DNA of 64,000 bases from Lactobacillus kimbladii. GTDB lineage: Bacteria; Bacillota; Bacilli; Lactobacillales; Lactobacillaceae. Numbering within the stretch: the first letter of the stretch is position 1; each line of letters starts with the position of its first letter. Both the position numbers and the translations under genes were made by a program. The DNA is taken from assembly GCF_000970755.1 (NCBI RefSeq), contig NZ_KQ034007.1, forward strand, positions 758,240 through 822,239, written 5' to 3'. Under the pieces are notes generated by a model, which saw only the letters and a list, made by a program, of their open reading frames with translations, did no database searches and was not told the DNA's origin. Of the stretch, positions 18,000 to 31,628 are shown piece after piece.

Positions 18000-18840
18000 G
18001 ATTGACACTTTAAAAAGCTTGAGAATCTGGGCTGCGGAAACGGCACCAGAACAAAGACCAGAAGATATCGCTTTTTTGCTAGCTGAAAGACTGCAGCTGA
18101 GTCCTAGTGAGTTTCAATTAAAACAGGACATGGAATTATCACCAGACCAAATTAAGCAAGCACAAAAAGATGTGCGCCAGCTGGCTAAAGGGATATCGCC
18201 TCAGTATATTTTGGGTTACTCCTGGTTTTTTGGTTACAAAATTTTAGTGCAGCGCGGCGTTTTAATACCCCGCTTTGAAACAGAAGAATTGGTTGAATGG
18301 GCTCTGCAGGATCTAACTAGCGGAGACAAAGTGCTTGATTTAGGTACCGGTTCTGGTTGCATCACTGTAACTCTAGCCAAAGAAGCTGCCAAAAAACAAA
18401 TTACTGACCTTGACTTATATGCTTCTGATGTCACCGATGCGGCCCTAAGAACAAGCGAAGAAAACTTTTTGATTCATAAGGTCGATGTCACGGTCCGTAA
18501 AGCCAATATCTTAATTGGACTGGAAAAATTCGATAAAATTATTTCTAATCCTCCCTATATTAAGGAAACAGAAAAAGACGTAATGGACCAAAATGTTCTG
18601 GAAAATGAACCAAAAGAAGCTCTTTTTGGTGGAAAAAACGGAATTGAATTTTATCAGAAATTTGTCAAACAGGTGCGCGATCATTTAAATAGTGGCGGCG
18701 AATTTTTCTTGGAGTTTGGCTTTAGTGAAAAAGACCAGCTGGCAGACTTATTTGCCCAAGAATTGCCTGATTTTACTATTGAATTTAAGAAAGATTTAGC
18801 CGGCAAACCACGTATGGTTAGGGGAAAGTGGAATAAATGA
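17992..18840 (+). CDS. prmC: Release factor glutamine methyltransferase
   Basis: A 282-residue SAM-dependent methyltransferase that modifies the Gln of the GGQ motif in RF1 and RF2. The SAM-binding loop is [13 protein letters not shown] near residue 115, and the catalytic NPPY is in [10 protein letters not shown] near residue 185. The N-terminal helical domain recognises the release factor. It overlaps prfA by 8 bases and tsaC by 4 bases, which implies translational coupling. Confidence 0.96.
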   Translation: MSKIDTLKSLRIWAAETAPEQRPEDIAFLLAERLQLSPSEFQLKQDMELSPDQIKQAQKDVRQLAKGISPQYILGYSWFFGYKILVQRGVLIPRFETEELVEWALQDLTSGDKVLDLGTGSGCITVTLAKEAAKKQITDLDLYASDVTDAALRTSEENFLIHKVDVTVRKANILIGLEKFDKIISNPPYIKETEKDVMDQNVLENEPKEALFGGKNGIEFYQKFVKQVRDHLNSGGEFFLEFGFSEKDQLADLFAQELPDFTIEFKKDLAGKPRMVRGKWNK

Positions 18841-19844
18841 TGGAAACAAAAATTTTTTCACAGGATCAAATAGATGATGCAGTAAAGCTGCTTGCTGAAG
18901 GAAAGTTGGTTGCTTTTCCGACAGAAACAGTCTATGGCTTAGGTGCCATTGCCACAAATGAAAAAGCTGTAAAAAATGTTTACGTAGCTAAAGGTCGTCC
19001 TAGTGACAATCCTTTAATTGTGACCGTTTCTGATGCTCAAATGATGTCTAAGTATGCCAAAGAAGTTCCAGAACGTGCTCAAAAGTTAATTAAAAAATTT
19101 TGGCCTGGTCCGCTAACTCTCTTGCTATATGTTAAACCAAACAGTTTGCCTAAAGCTGTTACCGGCGGTCTTGACACTGTTGCTTTTCGTTGTCCCAATG
19201 ATGCTTTGACTCATGAGTTAATCAGTAAATTGGGTTATCCAATTGTCGGACCTTCAGCAAACACATCAACTAAGCCCAGTCCAACTACAGCCCAGCATGT
19301 TTATCATGATTTAAAGGGTAAAATTGCAGGGATTATTGATGGCGGACCTACAGAAGTGGGGTTGGAATCAACAATTATTGACCTCTCTGTTCCAACTCCA
19401 GTCGTTTTACGTCCTGGTGCAATAACACCGGAAGAGTTGAGCAATGCCTTGGGAGAAAAAGTTTTAATTAACAGCGGCAAGGTTTCTGATAAGGATGTTC
19501 CAAAAGCTCCGGGGATGAAATATCGCCATTATGCTCCTAGCGCTCCTGTAGTCGTTGTCGATGATCCGCAGGATTTTGCAAATATAGAATTGACGAGTGC
19601 GACAGGCGTAATGGCTTTAGCCACTGTGCTTAAAAAAATCAAGTTGCCAGAAGTTAACAAATTTAATCTAGGTCAAAATTTAACGGATGCCGATCATAAT
19701 TTATTCGGAGGCTTGCGTTATTTTGACGATAAGCCCGAAATTAAACAAATTTTTGTGCAGGGATTTAACGGCAGCGAGGACACTCTAGCCTACATGAATC
19801 GGCTTAATAAGGCTGCTGCAGGTCATCATTATATGGCAAAATAA
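18837..19844 (+). CDS. tsaC: L-threonylcarbamoyladenylate synthase (Sua5/YwlC type)
   Basis: A 335-residue protein with an N-terminal YrdC domain (FPTETVYGLGAIA, KGRPSDNPLIV, VGPSANTSTKPSPT) and a C-terminal Sua5 domain joined through KAPGMKYRHYAPSAPV. It makes threonylcarbamoyl-AMP from Thr, bicarbonate and ATP for the t6A37 modification of ANN-decoding tRNAs. Length fits the two-domain Sua5 class. The start overlaps the prmC stop (ATGATGG; the second ATG at 18840 is equally possible). It is last in the tdk operon and is followed by a terminator. Confidence 0.95.
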   Translation: MMETKIFSQDQIDDAVKLLAEGKLVAFPTETVYGLGAIATNEKAVKNVYVAKGRPSDNPLIVTVSDAQMMSKYAKEVPERAQKLIKKFWPGPLTLLLYVKPNSLPKAVTGGLDTVAFRCPNDALTHELISKLGYPIVGPSANTSTKPSPTTAQHVYHDLKGKIAGIIDGGPTEVGLESTIIDLSVPTPVVLRPGAITPEELSNALGEKVLINSGKVSDKDVPKAPGMKYRHYAPSAPVVVVDDPQDFANIELTSATGVMALATVLKKIKLPEVNKFNLGQNLTDADHNLFGGLRYFDDKPEIKQIFVQGFNGSEDTLAYMNRLNKAAAGHHYMAK

Positions 19845-19855
19845 AAATTTACTAG

Positions 19856-19884
19856 CAAAGGACTTTAAACCCTTTGTTTTTTTT
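19856..19884 (+). terminator. Terminator of the tdk-prfA-prmC-tsaC operon
   Basis: CAAAGG and CCTTTG pair around a 9-base loop followed by eight T residues, 12 bases after the tsaC stop. Confidence 0.8.
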
Positions 19885-19928
19885 ATTAAAATACTCGTAA
19901 ACGTAATTATGTTTATAGGAGGAAAAAG

Positions 19929-20558
19929 ATGGGCAAATTTACGGTTTTGAATCATCCGTTAATTCAACACAAGTTAACAATTATTAGGCGTAAGGAAACA
20001 AGTTCCAACGAGTTTCGGCGGATAGTCGGTGAAATCGGGGGACTGATGACTTATGAAATTACCAGAGATTTGCCGCTCAAAGATGTTGAAATTGAAACAC
20101 CAATTGGCAAGACCACCCAAAAAGAGATTGCCGGCAAAAAGATGACGATTGTGCCAATTTTACGTGCCGGTATTGGTATGCTTAATGGTGTTATGGAAAT
20201 GATTCCGTCAGCCAAGGTGGGAGTAATTGGCATGTACCGGGATGAAGAAACTCTTACGCCACATGAGTATTTCTGCAAAATGCCGAAAGATGTGGCTGAA
20301 CGTGAATGTTTGGTCGTAGATCCAATGCTTGCTACTGGTGGTTCTGCTAATATGGCGATTGGTGCGCTTAAAAAGCGTGGCGTCAAAGTTATCAAACTAG
20401 CAGTACTAGTAGCTGCTCCTGAAGGCGTCAAAGCTATTCAAGAAGAAAATCCAGACGTTGATATTTATGCTGCTGCAGAAGATGAAAAATTGTTGCCAAA
20501 CGGCTATATTACACCAGGTCTGGGGGATGCCGGCGACAGGCTATTTGGTACTAAATAA
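19929..20558 (+). CDS. upp: Uracil phosphoribosyltransferase
   Basis: A 209-residue enzyme that converts uracil and PRPP to UMP. The PRPP-binding loop is [14 protein letters not shown] near residue 130, the uracil-binding end is [16 protein letters not shown], and the dimer/substrate segment [10 protein letters not shown] lies near residue 75. AGGAGG precedes the ATG. It stands between two transcription units and directly before the ATP synthase operon, a common order in lactobacilli and streptococci. Confidence 0.97.
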   Translation: MGKFTVLNHPLIQHKLTIIRRKETSSNEFRRIVGEIGGLMTYEITRDLPLKDVEIETPIGKTTQKEIAGKKMTIVPILRAGIGMLNGVMEMIPSAKVGVIGMYRDEETLTPHEYFCKMPKDVAERECLVVDPMLATGGSANMAIGALKKRGVKVIKLAVLVAAPEGVKAIQEENPDVDIYAAAEDEKLLPNGYITPGLGDAGDRLFGTK

Positions 20559-20598
20559 CTGTTTTTAGGTAAAATAGTCGCAAAATTCGCTTACATTT

Positions 20599-20627
20599 TT
20601 CACAAAATTATTGAATGGTGTTAATAT
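20599..20627 (+). promoter_or_regulatory. Likely promoter of the ATP synthase operon
   Basis: TTCACA (20599-20604), a 17-base spacer and TAATAT (20622-20627), about 50 bases before the atpB start. No terminator is evident after upp, so read-through is also possible. Confidence 0.5.
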
Positions 20628-20675
20628 TGTATGAGTGTTCGATAATTTGGACACGAGAAGGGAGGTCACGAAGAA

Positions 20676-21389
20676 TTGGAGCAATCATTTGTTTTTAAAT
20701 TTCTGGGTTTAACATTTGATCTGTCTGGGATCATAGGCTCAACGTTAATGGCAGCTGTAGTATTGTTTGTCTGCATCTGGCTATCGCGCAAAGTTGAGAT
20801 GAAGCCGAATAAAAAGCAAAATATCATGGAATACCTCATAGACTTCACTGATGGTATTGTTAAAGACAATGTCAGTGATGTCGATGCTAGAAAGCACCTT
20901 TCCTTGTATGCTTTTGTTCTATTCATCTATATTTGGTTTATGAACCAGTTAGGCCTCTTCCTAGAGGTTAAAGCGGGAGATAACATCTTTGTTAAATCTC
21001 CTACCGCAGACCCGGTGACGACAATGTCGTTTGCAATGATGACCTTGCTTCTTTCATTTACATTTGGAATGCAAAAATTCGGTACTGGTGGCTATTGGCG
21101 CAATTATGCCGAACCTGTTAGTTTCCTGTTTCCCATTAATATGATTGAAGAGGTCACTAATTTCTTGACATTATCTTTGCGTTTATATGGTAATATCTAT
21201 GCAGGTGAAGTGTTGTTAACTTTAATAGGTAACAGTTTTGCTCCTAGCTTTGGTGTTGTCACTTTGGTTTTAGCAGCACCGCTTGCTATGATCTGGCAAG
21301 GATTCTCTGTCTTCATTGGCTCTATCCAGGCATATGTTTTCGTAACCTTATCCATGGTTTATGTTGGAAAAAAGGTTACAAAAGAATAA
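20676..21389 (+). CDS. atpB: ATP synthase Fo subunit a
   Basis: A 237-residue membrane protein forming the proton half-channels of the Fo rotor-stator interface. The essential Arg is in LSLRLYGNIYAGE near residue 175. Five to six membrane segments are visible. The start is TTG at 20676: GGGAGGT lies 9 bases upstream and no better ATG exists. It opens the atpBEFHAGDC operon; no atpI precedes it. In lactobacilli this complex mainly hydrolyses ATP to pump protons and keep internal pH. Confidence 0.95.
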   Translation: MEQSFVFKFLGLTFDLSGIIGSTLMAAVVLFVCIWLSRKVEMKPNKKQNIMEYLIDFTDGIVKDNVSDVDARKHLSLYAFVLFIYIWFMNQLGLFLEVKAGDNIFVKSPTADPVTTMSFAMMTLLLSFTFGMQKFGTGGYWRNYAEPVSFLFPINMIEEVTNFLTLSLRLYGNIYAGEVLLTLIGNSFAPSFGVVTLVLAAPLAMIWQGFSVFIGSIQAYVFVTLSMVYVGKKVTKE

Positions 21390-21407
21390 TTTATTGGAGG
21401 TTTAAAT

Positions 21408-21632
21408 ATGTCACAAGCTTTTAAATATATCTCAGCAGCTATCGTAGCTGGTATTGCTGCTTTAGCAGCTTCTTGGGGTAATGGTAAAGTTATCACTAAG
21501 ACCGTTGAGAGCATGGCCCGTCAACCAGAAAGCGCTGGTAACTTGAGATCAACAATGTTCATCGGTGTTGGTTTGATTGAAGCCGTTCCTATTTTGGCGA
21601 TTGTTGTTGCTTTCCTGATTCTCTTCGTTTAA
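21408..21632 (+). CDS. atpE: ATP synthase Fo subunit c
   Basis: A 74-residue hairpin of two hydrophobic helices joined by a polar loop ([17 protein letters not shown]), the classic c-ring proteolipid. The proton-carrying acid in helix 2 is Glu in GLIEAVPI, as in other Firmicutes. GGAGG precedes the ATG. Confidence 0.96.
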   Translation: MSQAFKYISAAIVAGIAALAASWGNGKVITKTVESMARQPESAGNLRSTMFIGVGLIEAVPILAIVVAFLILFV

Positions 21633-21674
21633 TTTTATTTAAAATAATTTAGGTAAAAGAGAGAAGGGCAGTAA

Positions 21675-22186
21675 ATGACATTTCAAATTTTATTTGCGGC
21701 CTCAGCAGGTCATATTTACCTGGGAAATACCCTCTGGTATTTAATTGTTTTCGCAATTTTGCTTCTTTTGGTTAAGCATTATGCTTGGGGCCCTGTCTCC
21801 GACATGATGGAAAAAAGACGCCAAAAGGTAATCAGTGATCTTGATTCGGCTGCAGACAATCGCAAAAAGGCTGAAGTTTTGGCTAATGAGCGTGAAGCTG
21901 CCTTGAAGAACTCAAGACAAGAAGCAACGCAAATTCTTACTGATGCAAAGGCGAATGCTGAAAAAACCAGTACGCAGATTGTGGCAGAAGCAAATGATAA
22001 CGCGGCTTCAATTCATGAAAAAGCAAAGGTCGCTGCCGCTCAGGCGAAAGCCGATGCTTTAGACGAAGCCCGTGCACAAGTAGCAGATATTTCTGTAACG
22101 ATTGCGGAAAAAGTAATTTCTAAGAATTTATCTGCTGATGACCAAAAAGATTTGGTTGATCAGTTTATTAAGGGGCTGAATAAATA

Positions 22187-22187
<1 letters not shown>
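21675..22187 (+). CDS. atpF: ATP synthase Fo subunit b
   Basis: A 170-residue stator subunit: one N-terminal membrane helix (NTLWYLIVFAILLLLV) and a long charged coiled coil of about 120 residues that links Fo to subunit delta on F1. It overlaps the next gene by one base (TAATG). Confidence 0.95.
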
Positions 22188-24261
<2,074 letters not shown>

Positions 24262-24272
24262 GAGGTAGTTAT

Positions 24273-25235
24273 ATGCCTGCATCTTTACTTGCGTTGAAGA
24301 AAAAAATAGCTTCAGTTAAGCAAACTGGTAAAATTACCGAGGCCATGAGAATGGTTTCGGCATCAAAATTAAACCAAACTGAAAAGCGAGACAAAGGTTA
24401 CACAATTTATAATGATCATGTGCGACAAACTTTATCACGTTTGATGAGTGCTGAGGTAGTCAATCACTTGCATAAAGAGCATGTGGCAATTGACGAAGAA
24501 AGTATTGGCAAAATTGACTATGAAAATGTCTTTGGCTTGGGAATTGTTTCCGATATGGTCCAGGCACGCAAAAAGATCAACTCTACCGGATATTTGGTTA
24601 TTACCGGTGACCGTGGTCTAGTCGGATCTTATAACAGTGCTGTCATTAAAAACATGATGGGTCTGTTTGAGGATTCAAAAGCGGAACATAAAGATGTTAA
24701 AGTCTTAGCCGTTGGGTCAGTAGGTGCTGATTTCTTCAAGAAAAACAATCTTAATGTTGTTTATGAAAATGACAGTATTACTGATGTACCTACTTTTGAT
24801 GAAGTTTTACCAATTGTTTCAACTGCGATCAAAATGTATTTGAACGGAGTTTATGATGAGCTGTATGTTTGTTATACTCACCATATTAATTCGTTATCAT
24901 CTGCATTTCGGGTTGAAAAAATGTTGCCGATCGTTGACATTGATATTGGTGTCAAAGAAGCTGAAGCTCATAAAGACTTAGAATACGATATCGAACCTGA
25001 TGTTAATGCCGTTTTAACAACACTAATTCCTCAATATGCCCGCTCTACAATTTACGGTGCTATTTTGGATGCCAAAACTGCAGAGCATGCCAGTTCAATG
25101 ACTGCAATGCAGAGTGCTACGGACAACGTTGATGATTTGGTTTCGAGTTTAACTACTAAATTAAACCGTGCAAGACAAGCAGAAATCACTACTGAAATTA
25201 CTGAAATTGTCAGTGGTGCTAATGCTTTGAAATAA
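24273..25235 (+). CDS. atpG: ATP synthase F1 subunit gamma
   Basis: A 320-residue central rotor subunit. The N-terminal helix ([20 protein letters not shown]) and C-terminal helix ([20 protein letters not shown]) form the coiled shaft inside the hexamer, and [12 protein letters not shown] is the conserved core. GGAGG precedes the ATG. Confidence 0.96.
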   Translation: MPASLLALKKKIASVKQTGKITEAMRMVSASKLNQTEKRDKGYTIYNDHVRQTLSRLMSAEVVNHLHKEHVAIDEESIGKIDYENVFGLGIVSDMVQARKKINSTGYLVITGDRGLVGSYNSAVIKNMMGLFEDSKAEHKDVKVLAVGSVGADFFKKNNLNVVYENDSITDVPTFDEVLPIVSTAIKMYLNGVYDELYVCYTHHINSLSSAFRVEKMLPIVDIDIGVKEAEAHKDLEYDIEPDVNAVLTTLIPQYARSTIYGAILDAKTAEHASSMTAMQSATDNVDDLVSSLTTKLNRARQAEITTEITEIVSGANALK

Positions 25236-25239
25236 TTAA

Positions 25240-26697
<1,458 letters not shown>

Positions 26698-26708
26698 GGT
26701 GATGTCAA

Positions 26709-27146
26709 ATGGCAGATCCAGAAAAACTTTTTATGGTAAATGTTGTAACTCCAGATGGACTGATTTTTTCTCATCACTCCAGTATTGTGGAAATGCGGGC
26801 AATTGATGGTCAACGTTCAGTGATGTATAATCACTTGCCGATTTTAACTCCACTTGCGATAGGTGAGATTAAGGTTAAAAGAAGCCGCGAAATGAATAAT
26901 GTTGTCAATCACATTGCTGTTAGCGGTGGCTACTTTGAATTTTCCAATAACGTAGCTACAATAATTGCTGACAGTGCTGAACGAGCTGGCAATATTGATG
27001 TATCTCGGGCTAAGGCAGCTAGAGAACGTGCGCAAAATGCACTGAAAAAGGCTCAAGCTGCTCATGACCAGCGATCACTTGAGAGGGCACAGGTTGCACT
27101 CAGAAGAGCCATCAATCGAATAAGTGTTTACAATTCAGACAATTAG
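26709..27146 (+). CDS. atpC: ATP synthase F1 subunit epsilon
   Basis: A 145-residue protein: an N-terminal beta sandwich ([35 protein letters not shown]) and two C-terminal helices ([20 protein letters not shown]) that can inhibit ATP hydrolysis. It is last in the operon and is followed by a terminator. Confidence 0.95.
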   Translation: MADPEKLFMVNVVTPDGLIFSHHSSIVEMRAIDGQRSVMYNHLPILTPLAIGEIKVKRSREMNNVVNHIAVSGGYFEFSNNVATIIADSAERAGNIDVSRAKAARERAQNALKKAQAAHDQRSLERAQVALRRAINRISVYNSDN

Positions 27147-27158
27147 AATTAAAGTTTT

Positions 27159-27192
27159 AAGCGGATGCACTGCTTTGTGCGTCCGCTTTTAT
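27159..27192 (+). terminator. Terminator of the ATP synthase operon
   Basis: AAGCGGATGCAC and GTGCGTCCGCTTTT pair, with a T-rich tail, 13 bases after atpC. Confidence 0.88.
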
Positions 27193-27219
27193 TGTGACTT
27201 AAGAAAAGTGAGAAAGAAT

Positions 27220-27450
27220 ATGTTTCAACTTGGCGTCCATGCCTTAATTAGTATAGTAATTTATTTAATTACGATCGGCTTGTCCTTTCAGATTATGAAA
27301 AGTGTCCGCATTGAAAAAATAATTCGTAAAAACAGGGTCTTTGAAGCACAGCTGCTGCTGATTTTTGCTGCGATTGCTCTAGGTTTTCTTGTTGGTAATT
27401 TTTTAATCACATTAATTGATACTTCTTTGCAATTAAGTAATTTCTTTTAA
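27220..27450 (+). CDS. DUF1146 family small membrane protein
   Basis: A 76-residue protein with two hydrophobic helices (ALISIVIYLITIGLSFQIM and LLIFAAIALGFLVGNFLI) separated by the basic loop IEKIIRKNR, the pattern of the DUF1146/YwzB family regularly found just after atpC in Firmicutes. I start at the ATG at 27220, beyond the atp terminator; the longer frame runs back through that hairpin and is unlikely. Function unknown. Confidence 0.85.
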   Translation: MFQLGVHALISIVIYLITIGLSFQIMKSVRIEKIIRKNRVFEAQLLLIFAAIALGFLVGNFLITLIDTSLQLSNFF

Positions 27451-27531
27451 GACTTGGTAAAGCGGATAAAGTCCCAAACAAACTTGAAATCTTTATGGTA
27501 AAATATACATTGAATATGATGGAGGATTATC

Positions 27532-28521
27532 GTGGCAAGAGATATAGGAATAGATTTAGGAACAGCAAACGTGCTCATTAATGTTTCCGGCAAGGGAATT
27601 GTCTTAAATGAGCCCTCAGTTGTTGCCGTTAATACAAGTACAAATAAAGTAGTAGCTGTCGGAACTGAAGCATACAAGATGGTAGGAAGAACTCCGGGCA
27701 ATATCCGCGTAATTCGTCCTTTAAAAAATGGTGTTATTGCTGACTTCGACATCACTGAAGCGATGCTGTCCTACTTTATTGAAAAGCTGAACGTCAAGGG
27801 CTTTATGTCCAAGCCAAATATTTTGATTTGTGCTCCTACAGGAGTAACATCAATTGAACAGAAGGCGATTATTCAGGCTGCTGAAAAATCGGGCGGTGGC
27901 AAAGTCTACCTTGATTTTGAGCCTAAAGTTGCTGCTGTCGGTGCTGGTCTTGATATTTTTAAACCTCAAGGCAACATCGTAATCGATATTGGCGGTGGTA
28001 CTACTGATATTGCTGTGCTGTCCATGGGTGAAATTGTTACCAGTCAATCACTGCGTTATGCCGGTGATCATATGAACCAGGCAGTTGTTTCTTATATTAA
28101 AAATAAGCATAACTTGCTGATTGGCTCACGTACCGCTGAACAAATTAAAATTGAAATTGGTAGTGCTTTTGAACCAGATAAGGATGAAACAATCACTGTT
28201 CGCGGTCGTGATGTGGTTGATGGCTTGCCGAAGCAGGCCACTGTGACTGCACCGGAAATTCAGGAAGCACTTCACGATGGCTTGATGACTATTATCGCGT
28301 CTACTAAAGAAGTTTTGGAAAAAACACCACCTGAGCTTTCGGCGGATATCATTGATCGCGGTATCATGTTGACTGGTGGCGGAGCGCTTTTGAAAAATAT
28401 TGACAAGCTGATTTCATATTACCTTAAAGTGCCGGTACTTACAGCCGATCATCCACTGGAAGCTGTAGCACTTGGTACTGGGATTTTGCTCAAGAACATT
28501 GAAAAGCATCAGCGCCACTAA
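27532..28521 (+). CDS. mreB: MreB/Mbl-type actin homologue
   Basis: A 329-residue bacterial actin that forms membrane-attached filaments guiding lateral cell-wall synthesis. The phosphate-1 loop is [13 protein letters not shown], phosphate-2 is [15 protein letters not shown], and the adenosine motif is [12 protein letters not shown]. The start is GTG with GGAGG upstream. By position (beside DUF1146 and rodA) it may be the Mbl paralogue rather than mreB of the mreBCD cluster; the sequence alone does not settle this. It works with RodA, encoded about 560 bases downstream. Confidence 0.93.
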   Translation: MARDIGIDLGTANVLINVSGKGIVLNEPSVVAVNTSTNKVVAVGTEAYKMVGRTPGNIRVIRPLKNGVIADFDITEAMLSYFIEKLNVKGFMSKPNILICAPTGVTSIEQKAIIQAAEKSGGGKVYLDFEPKVAAVGAGLDIFKPQGNIVIDIGGGTTDIAVLSMGEIVTSQSLRYAGDHMNQAVVSYIKNKHNLLIGSRTAEQIKIEIGSAFEPDKDETITVRGRDVVDGLPKQATVTAPEIQEALHDGLMTIIASTKEVLEKTPPELSADIIDRGIMLTGGGALLKNIDKLISYYLKVPVLTADHPLEAVALGTGILLKNIEKHQRH

Positions 28522-28538
28522 TTTTTTGGAGGCTCGAT

Positions 28539-28832
28539 TTGCGGAAAATACTTATTTATTTAGTTAGAATCTACCAGAGATTTATTTCTCCGGCTTTGCC
28601 AAAGTCTTGCCGTTATTATCCGACCTGCTCAACTTATATGGTTGATGCATTGACCAAATTTGGGCCGTTTTTAGGACTAATAATGGGAATTTGCCGGATA
28701 TTGCGTTGCAATCCTTTTGTGCGCGGTGGAGTTGATCCGGTACCAGATAAATTTACAATTTTTCGCAATCCCCATCCAGAACGATATGAAGATGAAATCA
28801 TAGCGAAAAAGTTTCATCCAAATATAAAGTAG
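28539..28832 (+). CDS. yidD: Membrane protein insertion efficiency factor YidD
   Basis: A 97-residue YidD family protein: [20 protein letters not shown] with conserved Cys pair, then [18 protein letters not shown]. It is a small amphipathic protein associated with YidC-mediated membrane insertion. The start is TTG at 28539 after TTGGAGG. It lies in the rod-shape cluster, and is usually near rnpA-yidC in other bacteria. Confidence 0.94.
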   Translation: MRKILIYLVRIYQRFISPALPKSCRYYPTCSTYMVDALTKFGPFLGLIMGICRILRCNPFVRGGVDPVPDKFTIFRNPHPERYEDEIIAKKFHPNIK

Positions 28833-28840
28833 GAGAATTT

Positions 28841-29068
28841 ATGTCAAAAAAACCTGAAAATATTAACGTTGAAATTAATGAAGTAAAGGGTAAAGAAAAC
28901 CCTACCTGGGAAGTAGTAATTCCTCAGAAAAAATCTATTGGAGTGATTGAAAAAATTGCTGGTCGCTACCGGGCTACAACTGGCAAAACCAATAGCATCT
29001 TGTATGCCAAAAGCTTAGAAAGCAGCATTAACGATTTGCTTTCATACTTTGCTTTACATGAAAAATAA
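28841..29068 (+). CDS. DUF2969 family protein
   Basis: A 75-residue basic protein (MSKKPENINVEINEVKGKEN) of the DUF2969 family found in lactobacilli between yidD and rodA. No membrane segment or motif of known function. AGGAG precedes the ATG. Conserved co-occurrence with rodA suggests a cell-wall or division link, which is inference. Confidence 0.85.
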   Translation: MSKKPENINVEINEVKGKENPTWEVVIPQKKSIGVIEKIAGRYRATTGKTNSILYAKSLESSINDLLSYFALHEK

Positions 29069-29084
29069 TAGGTTGTGATAATTA

Positions 29085-30278
29085 ATGGTCAAAGTACAAA
29101 ATAAATCTAGTCTTTTTGATCGCATTGCTTGGAATATTGTTGTCCCTGTACTGCTGCTGGCAGCAGTGGGCCTTTATTCCATTTATTTTGCGGCGGTTGA
29201 CGATCCCAGTCACATGGGTAGCCCGGTTAAAGCTGTGGCTATGCAAGGACTTTGGTATATTATTTCGGTGGCCATCGTTGTGTTTGTAATTCAGTTTGAT
29301 GCTGAGCAACTTTTCCGCATTGCGCCGTATGTTTATGGACTTGGCATCTTGCTCTTGATTGCGGTTTTGTTCTTTTATAATCGTAGTATTGCTGCAGATG
29401 CTGGTGCCAAAAGCTGGTTTAAGCTCGGGCCAATTTCTTTTCAGCCATCTGAAGTCATGAAACCAGCCTTTATATTAATGCTGGCGCGGGTCGTGCGTGA
29501 ACATAACGATAAGTTTGCTCATACTATCAAAAATGACTGGATTTTAATCGGTAAAATGTTAGCTTGGCTGTTACCGATTGCCATACTGTTAAAATTGCAA
29601 AATGACTTCGGTACGATGCTGGTCTTCATTGCAATTGTTGGTGGCGTGGTGCTGGTTTCCGGTATTTCCTGGAAGATAATTGCACCAATGTTTGCGGCAG
29701 TTTTTGTCTTGGGAGTTGTGGTCATTTATATGGTTACCACGCCCGGAGGACAATCAATTTTAAGTCACTTTTTCCAGCCATACCAGTTCAGACGTATTAT
29801 GTCTTGGCTGAATCCATCTACTGATACTTCCAAAGCTGCCTATCAATTGTGGCAAAGTATGCAGTCGATTGGTTCTGGACAAATTTTTGGCAATGGCTTT
29901 GGCAAGCTGAGTGTTTACGTACCAGTGCGGGGCTCTGACATGGTTTATTCAGTAATTGGTGAATCATTCGGCTTTGTTGGTAGTGTAGCCGTCATTCTGC
30001 TTTACTTATACTTAATTGTGCAGATGGTACGCATCACATTTGATACTAAAAACGCCTTTTATTCCTACGTCTCCACCGGCGTAATTATGATGATACTTTT
30101 CCATGTGTTTGAAAATATCGGCATGAGTATTGATCTCTTGCCGCTCACAGGTATTCCGTTGCCGTTTATCTCCCAAGGTGGTTCAGCCCTAATTGGAAAT
30201 ATGATTGGTATTGGGATGATTTTGTCCATGAAGTTTCATAATAAAGACTACATGTTCAGCCAAGCAGGCGATTTCTAA
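29085..30278 (+). CDS. rodA: Rod shape-determining peptidoglycan glycosyltransferase RodA
   Basis: A 397-residue SEDS-family membrane protein with about ten hydrophobic segments. Conserved SEDS features are GPISFQPSEVMKPAFI, the large loop GNGFGKLSVYVPVRGSDMVYSVIGE, and TGIPLPFISQGGSALI near the C-terminus. It polymerises lipid II during cell elongation together with a class B PBP and MreB filaments. It is last in the mreB-yidD-DUF2969-rodA cluster. Its downstream hairpin is cut by the IS element that follows. Confidence 0.95.
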   Translation: MVKVQNKSSLFDRIAWNIVVPVLLLAAVGLYSIYFAAVDDPSHMGSPVKAVAMQGLWYIISVAIVVFVIQFDAEQLFRIAPYVYGLGILLLIAVLFFYNRSIAADAGAKSWFKLGPISFQPSEVMKPAFILMLARVVREHNDKFAHTIKNDWILIGKMLAWLLPIAILLKLQNDFGTMLVFIAIVGGVVLVSGISWKIIAPMFAAVFVLGVVVIYMVTTPGGQSILSHFFQPYQFRRIMSWLNPSTDTSKAAYQLWQSMQSIGSGQIFGNGFGKLSVYVPVRGSDMVYSVIGESFGFVGSVAVILLYLYLIVQMVRITFDTKNAFYSYVSTGVIMMILFHVFENIGMSIDLLPLTGIPLPFISQGGSALIGNMIGIGMILSMKFHNKDYMFSQAGDF

Positions 30279-30284
30279 AAATTT

Positions 30285-30309
30285 AATAACATACAAAAAG
30301 AGCATTTCA
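30285..30309 (+). repeat. Left copy of a 25-base direct repeat flanking an accessory island
   Basis: This stretch, containing CAAAAAGAGCATTTCA, recurs at 34872-34896 with one mismatch. Here it forms the 5' arm of what should be the rodA terminator (followed by ATGAAATG), but the closing arm is missing because the IS begins there. Confidence 0.8.
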
Positions 30310-30360
30310 GAGATGAAATGATATGACCCCCAAATTTAGGACAAATTTGGGGTTATTTTT

Positions 30361-30873
30361 ATGTCTAAATTATCTAAACAAGATAAAGTTGAAATCTATC
30401 ATCTTTGGCACGATTATCAAATCAGCCCTGCTGAGCTAAGTCAGCGCTATCAGGTTGGCAGGACTAATATTAGTTACTTGTTGGCTTTGATTGACCGTCA
30501 CGGTCTAGCTATTTTAGACCAGCCTTTCACTGCTTATACAAGTAATTTTAAGGAGCAGGCTCTTAGGCGAATAATAGTTGACCATGAACCCCTTTATCAC
30601 GTAGCACTAGATTTAGGTTTAAAAAGTCGTGGCATGTTGTCCAATTGGCTGCGCGAATATCGTAAAAATGGGTATAATATCGTTAACAAGCAGAGAGGAC
30701 GACCGCCCCATGACCAAAAGAGAGCAGCTGATCAAACAGGAAAATCATCGGCTCAAGCAAGAGAACGACCGCTTACGCCAGCAGAACTTGAAGCTGAAAA
30801 TCGAGAACGAATTCGTAAAAAATTGAGCGTCTTAGTCGACCAGCGGACCAAGAACCGCAAGCCGCGGAAATAG
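30361..30873 (+). pseudogene. IS3-family transposase OrfA, frameshifted
   Basis: The first 110 or so residues are a good OrfA: two HTH units (ISPAELSQRYQVGRTNISYL; YHVALDLGLKSRGMLSNWL) up to KQRGRPP. The expected leucine zipper (EQLIKQENHRLKQENDRL) then continues in the +1 frame from the ATG at 30710, and the expected tail (KKLSVLVDQRTKNRKPRK) is back in the first frame. This fits one extra C in the run before 30710 and one A lost from the run at 30817-30822. The lost A also spoils the A7 slippery site that normally makes the OrfAB fusion. Confidence 0.75.
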
Positions 30874-31628
30874 CCCAGGCAGTTACCCAACTAAGGCGCG
30901 AGCTTAAAGTCAGCGTAACTTTTATTCTTGATGCCATTAATGCCAATCCTGATCTGCCCCATCTATCCCGTAGTAATTACTACTACACTTTAAAGAAGAA
31001 GGATAAAGAGCGGGATAATCGAGAAATAATGGCAGAAATCAAAGCTATTTATGAAGAACACAAGCACCGCTATGGCTATCGTGGCACTCAGGGTCCGATT
31101 AAGCCTGACATAATTAAACGCAGCTTTAGTGCGGTTTACCCCAATCACAAATGGTATTCGGATATAACTGAGTTCAAACTCAAGGGGCAAAAGACCTACT
31201 TGTCACCGATCATTGATGGCTGCACCCAAGAAATTATTTCCTATACTATTTCCCGTAGTCCTAATCTTAAGCAGACCATGGACATGCTAAGGCAAGCTTG
31301 GCGCAAGCATCCGGCACTGAATGGCTTGATCTTCCACACCGATCAAGGCTGGCAATACCAAAATGGCCAGCTTCAAGCGTGGCTGAAAAATCATGGCATT
31401 AGCCAGTCAATGTCACGCAAGGGCAATTCGCTTGATGATGGGTTAATGGAAGGCTTCTTCGGGATACTCAAGCGAGAAATGTTTTATGGCTTTGAAAAGC
31501 AGTTTAAGAATCTCACTGAACTGGAAGACGCAATCAGAGACTACATTGAGTATTACAATCAGAAAAGAATCAAGATCAAACTAAAAGGACTAACTCCGCT
31601 TGAATATCGGCAGTTAGTCCTTAGTTAA
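30819..31628 (+). pseudogene. IS3-family transposase OrfB with internal deletion
   Basis: In the OrfB frame the sequence reads KIERLSRPADQEPQAAEIAQ, then SNYYYTLKKKDKERDNREIM, and runs to the stop at 31628. The DDE triad is present (WYSDITEF, FHTDQGWQYQ, LMEGFFGILKREMFYG). However, RYGYR joins directly to GTQGPIKPDIIKRSF, skipping about 45-50 residues normally found between these motifs, so the DNA-binding linker region is deleted in frame. With the OrfA damage the element cannot move by itself. Confidence 0.75.

Noticed and set aside
30629-30826. Separate small gene overlapping IS OrfA
   Set aside because: Its second half is the displaced leucine zipper of OrfA, produced by a frameshift, not an independent gene.
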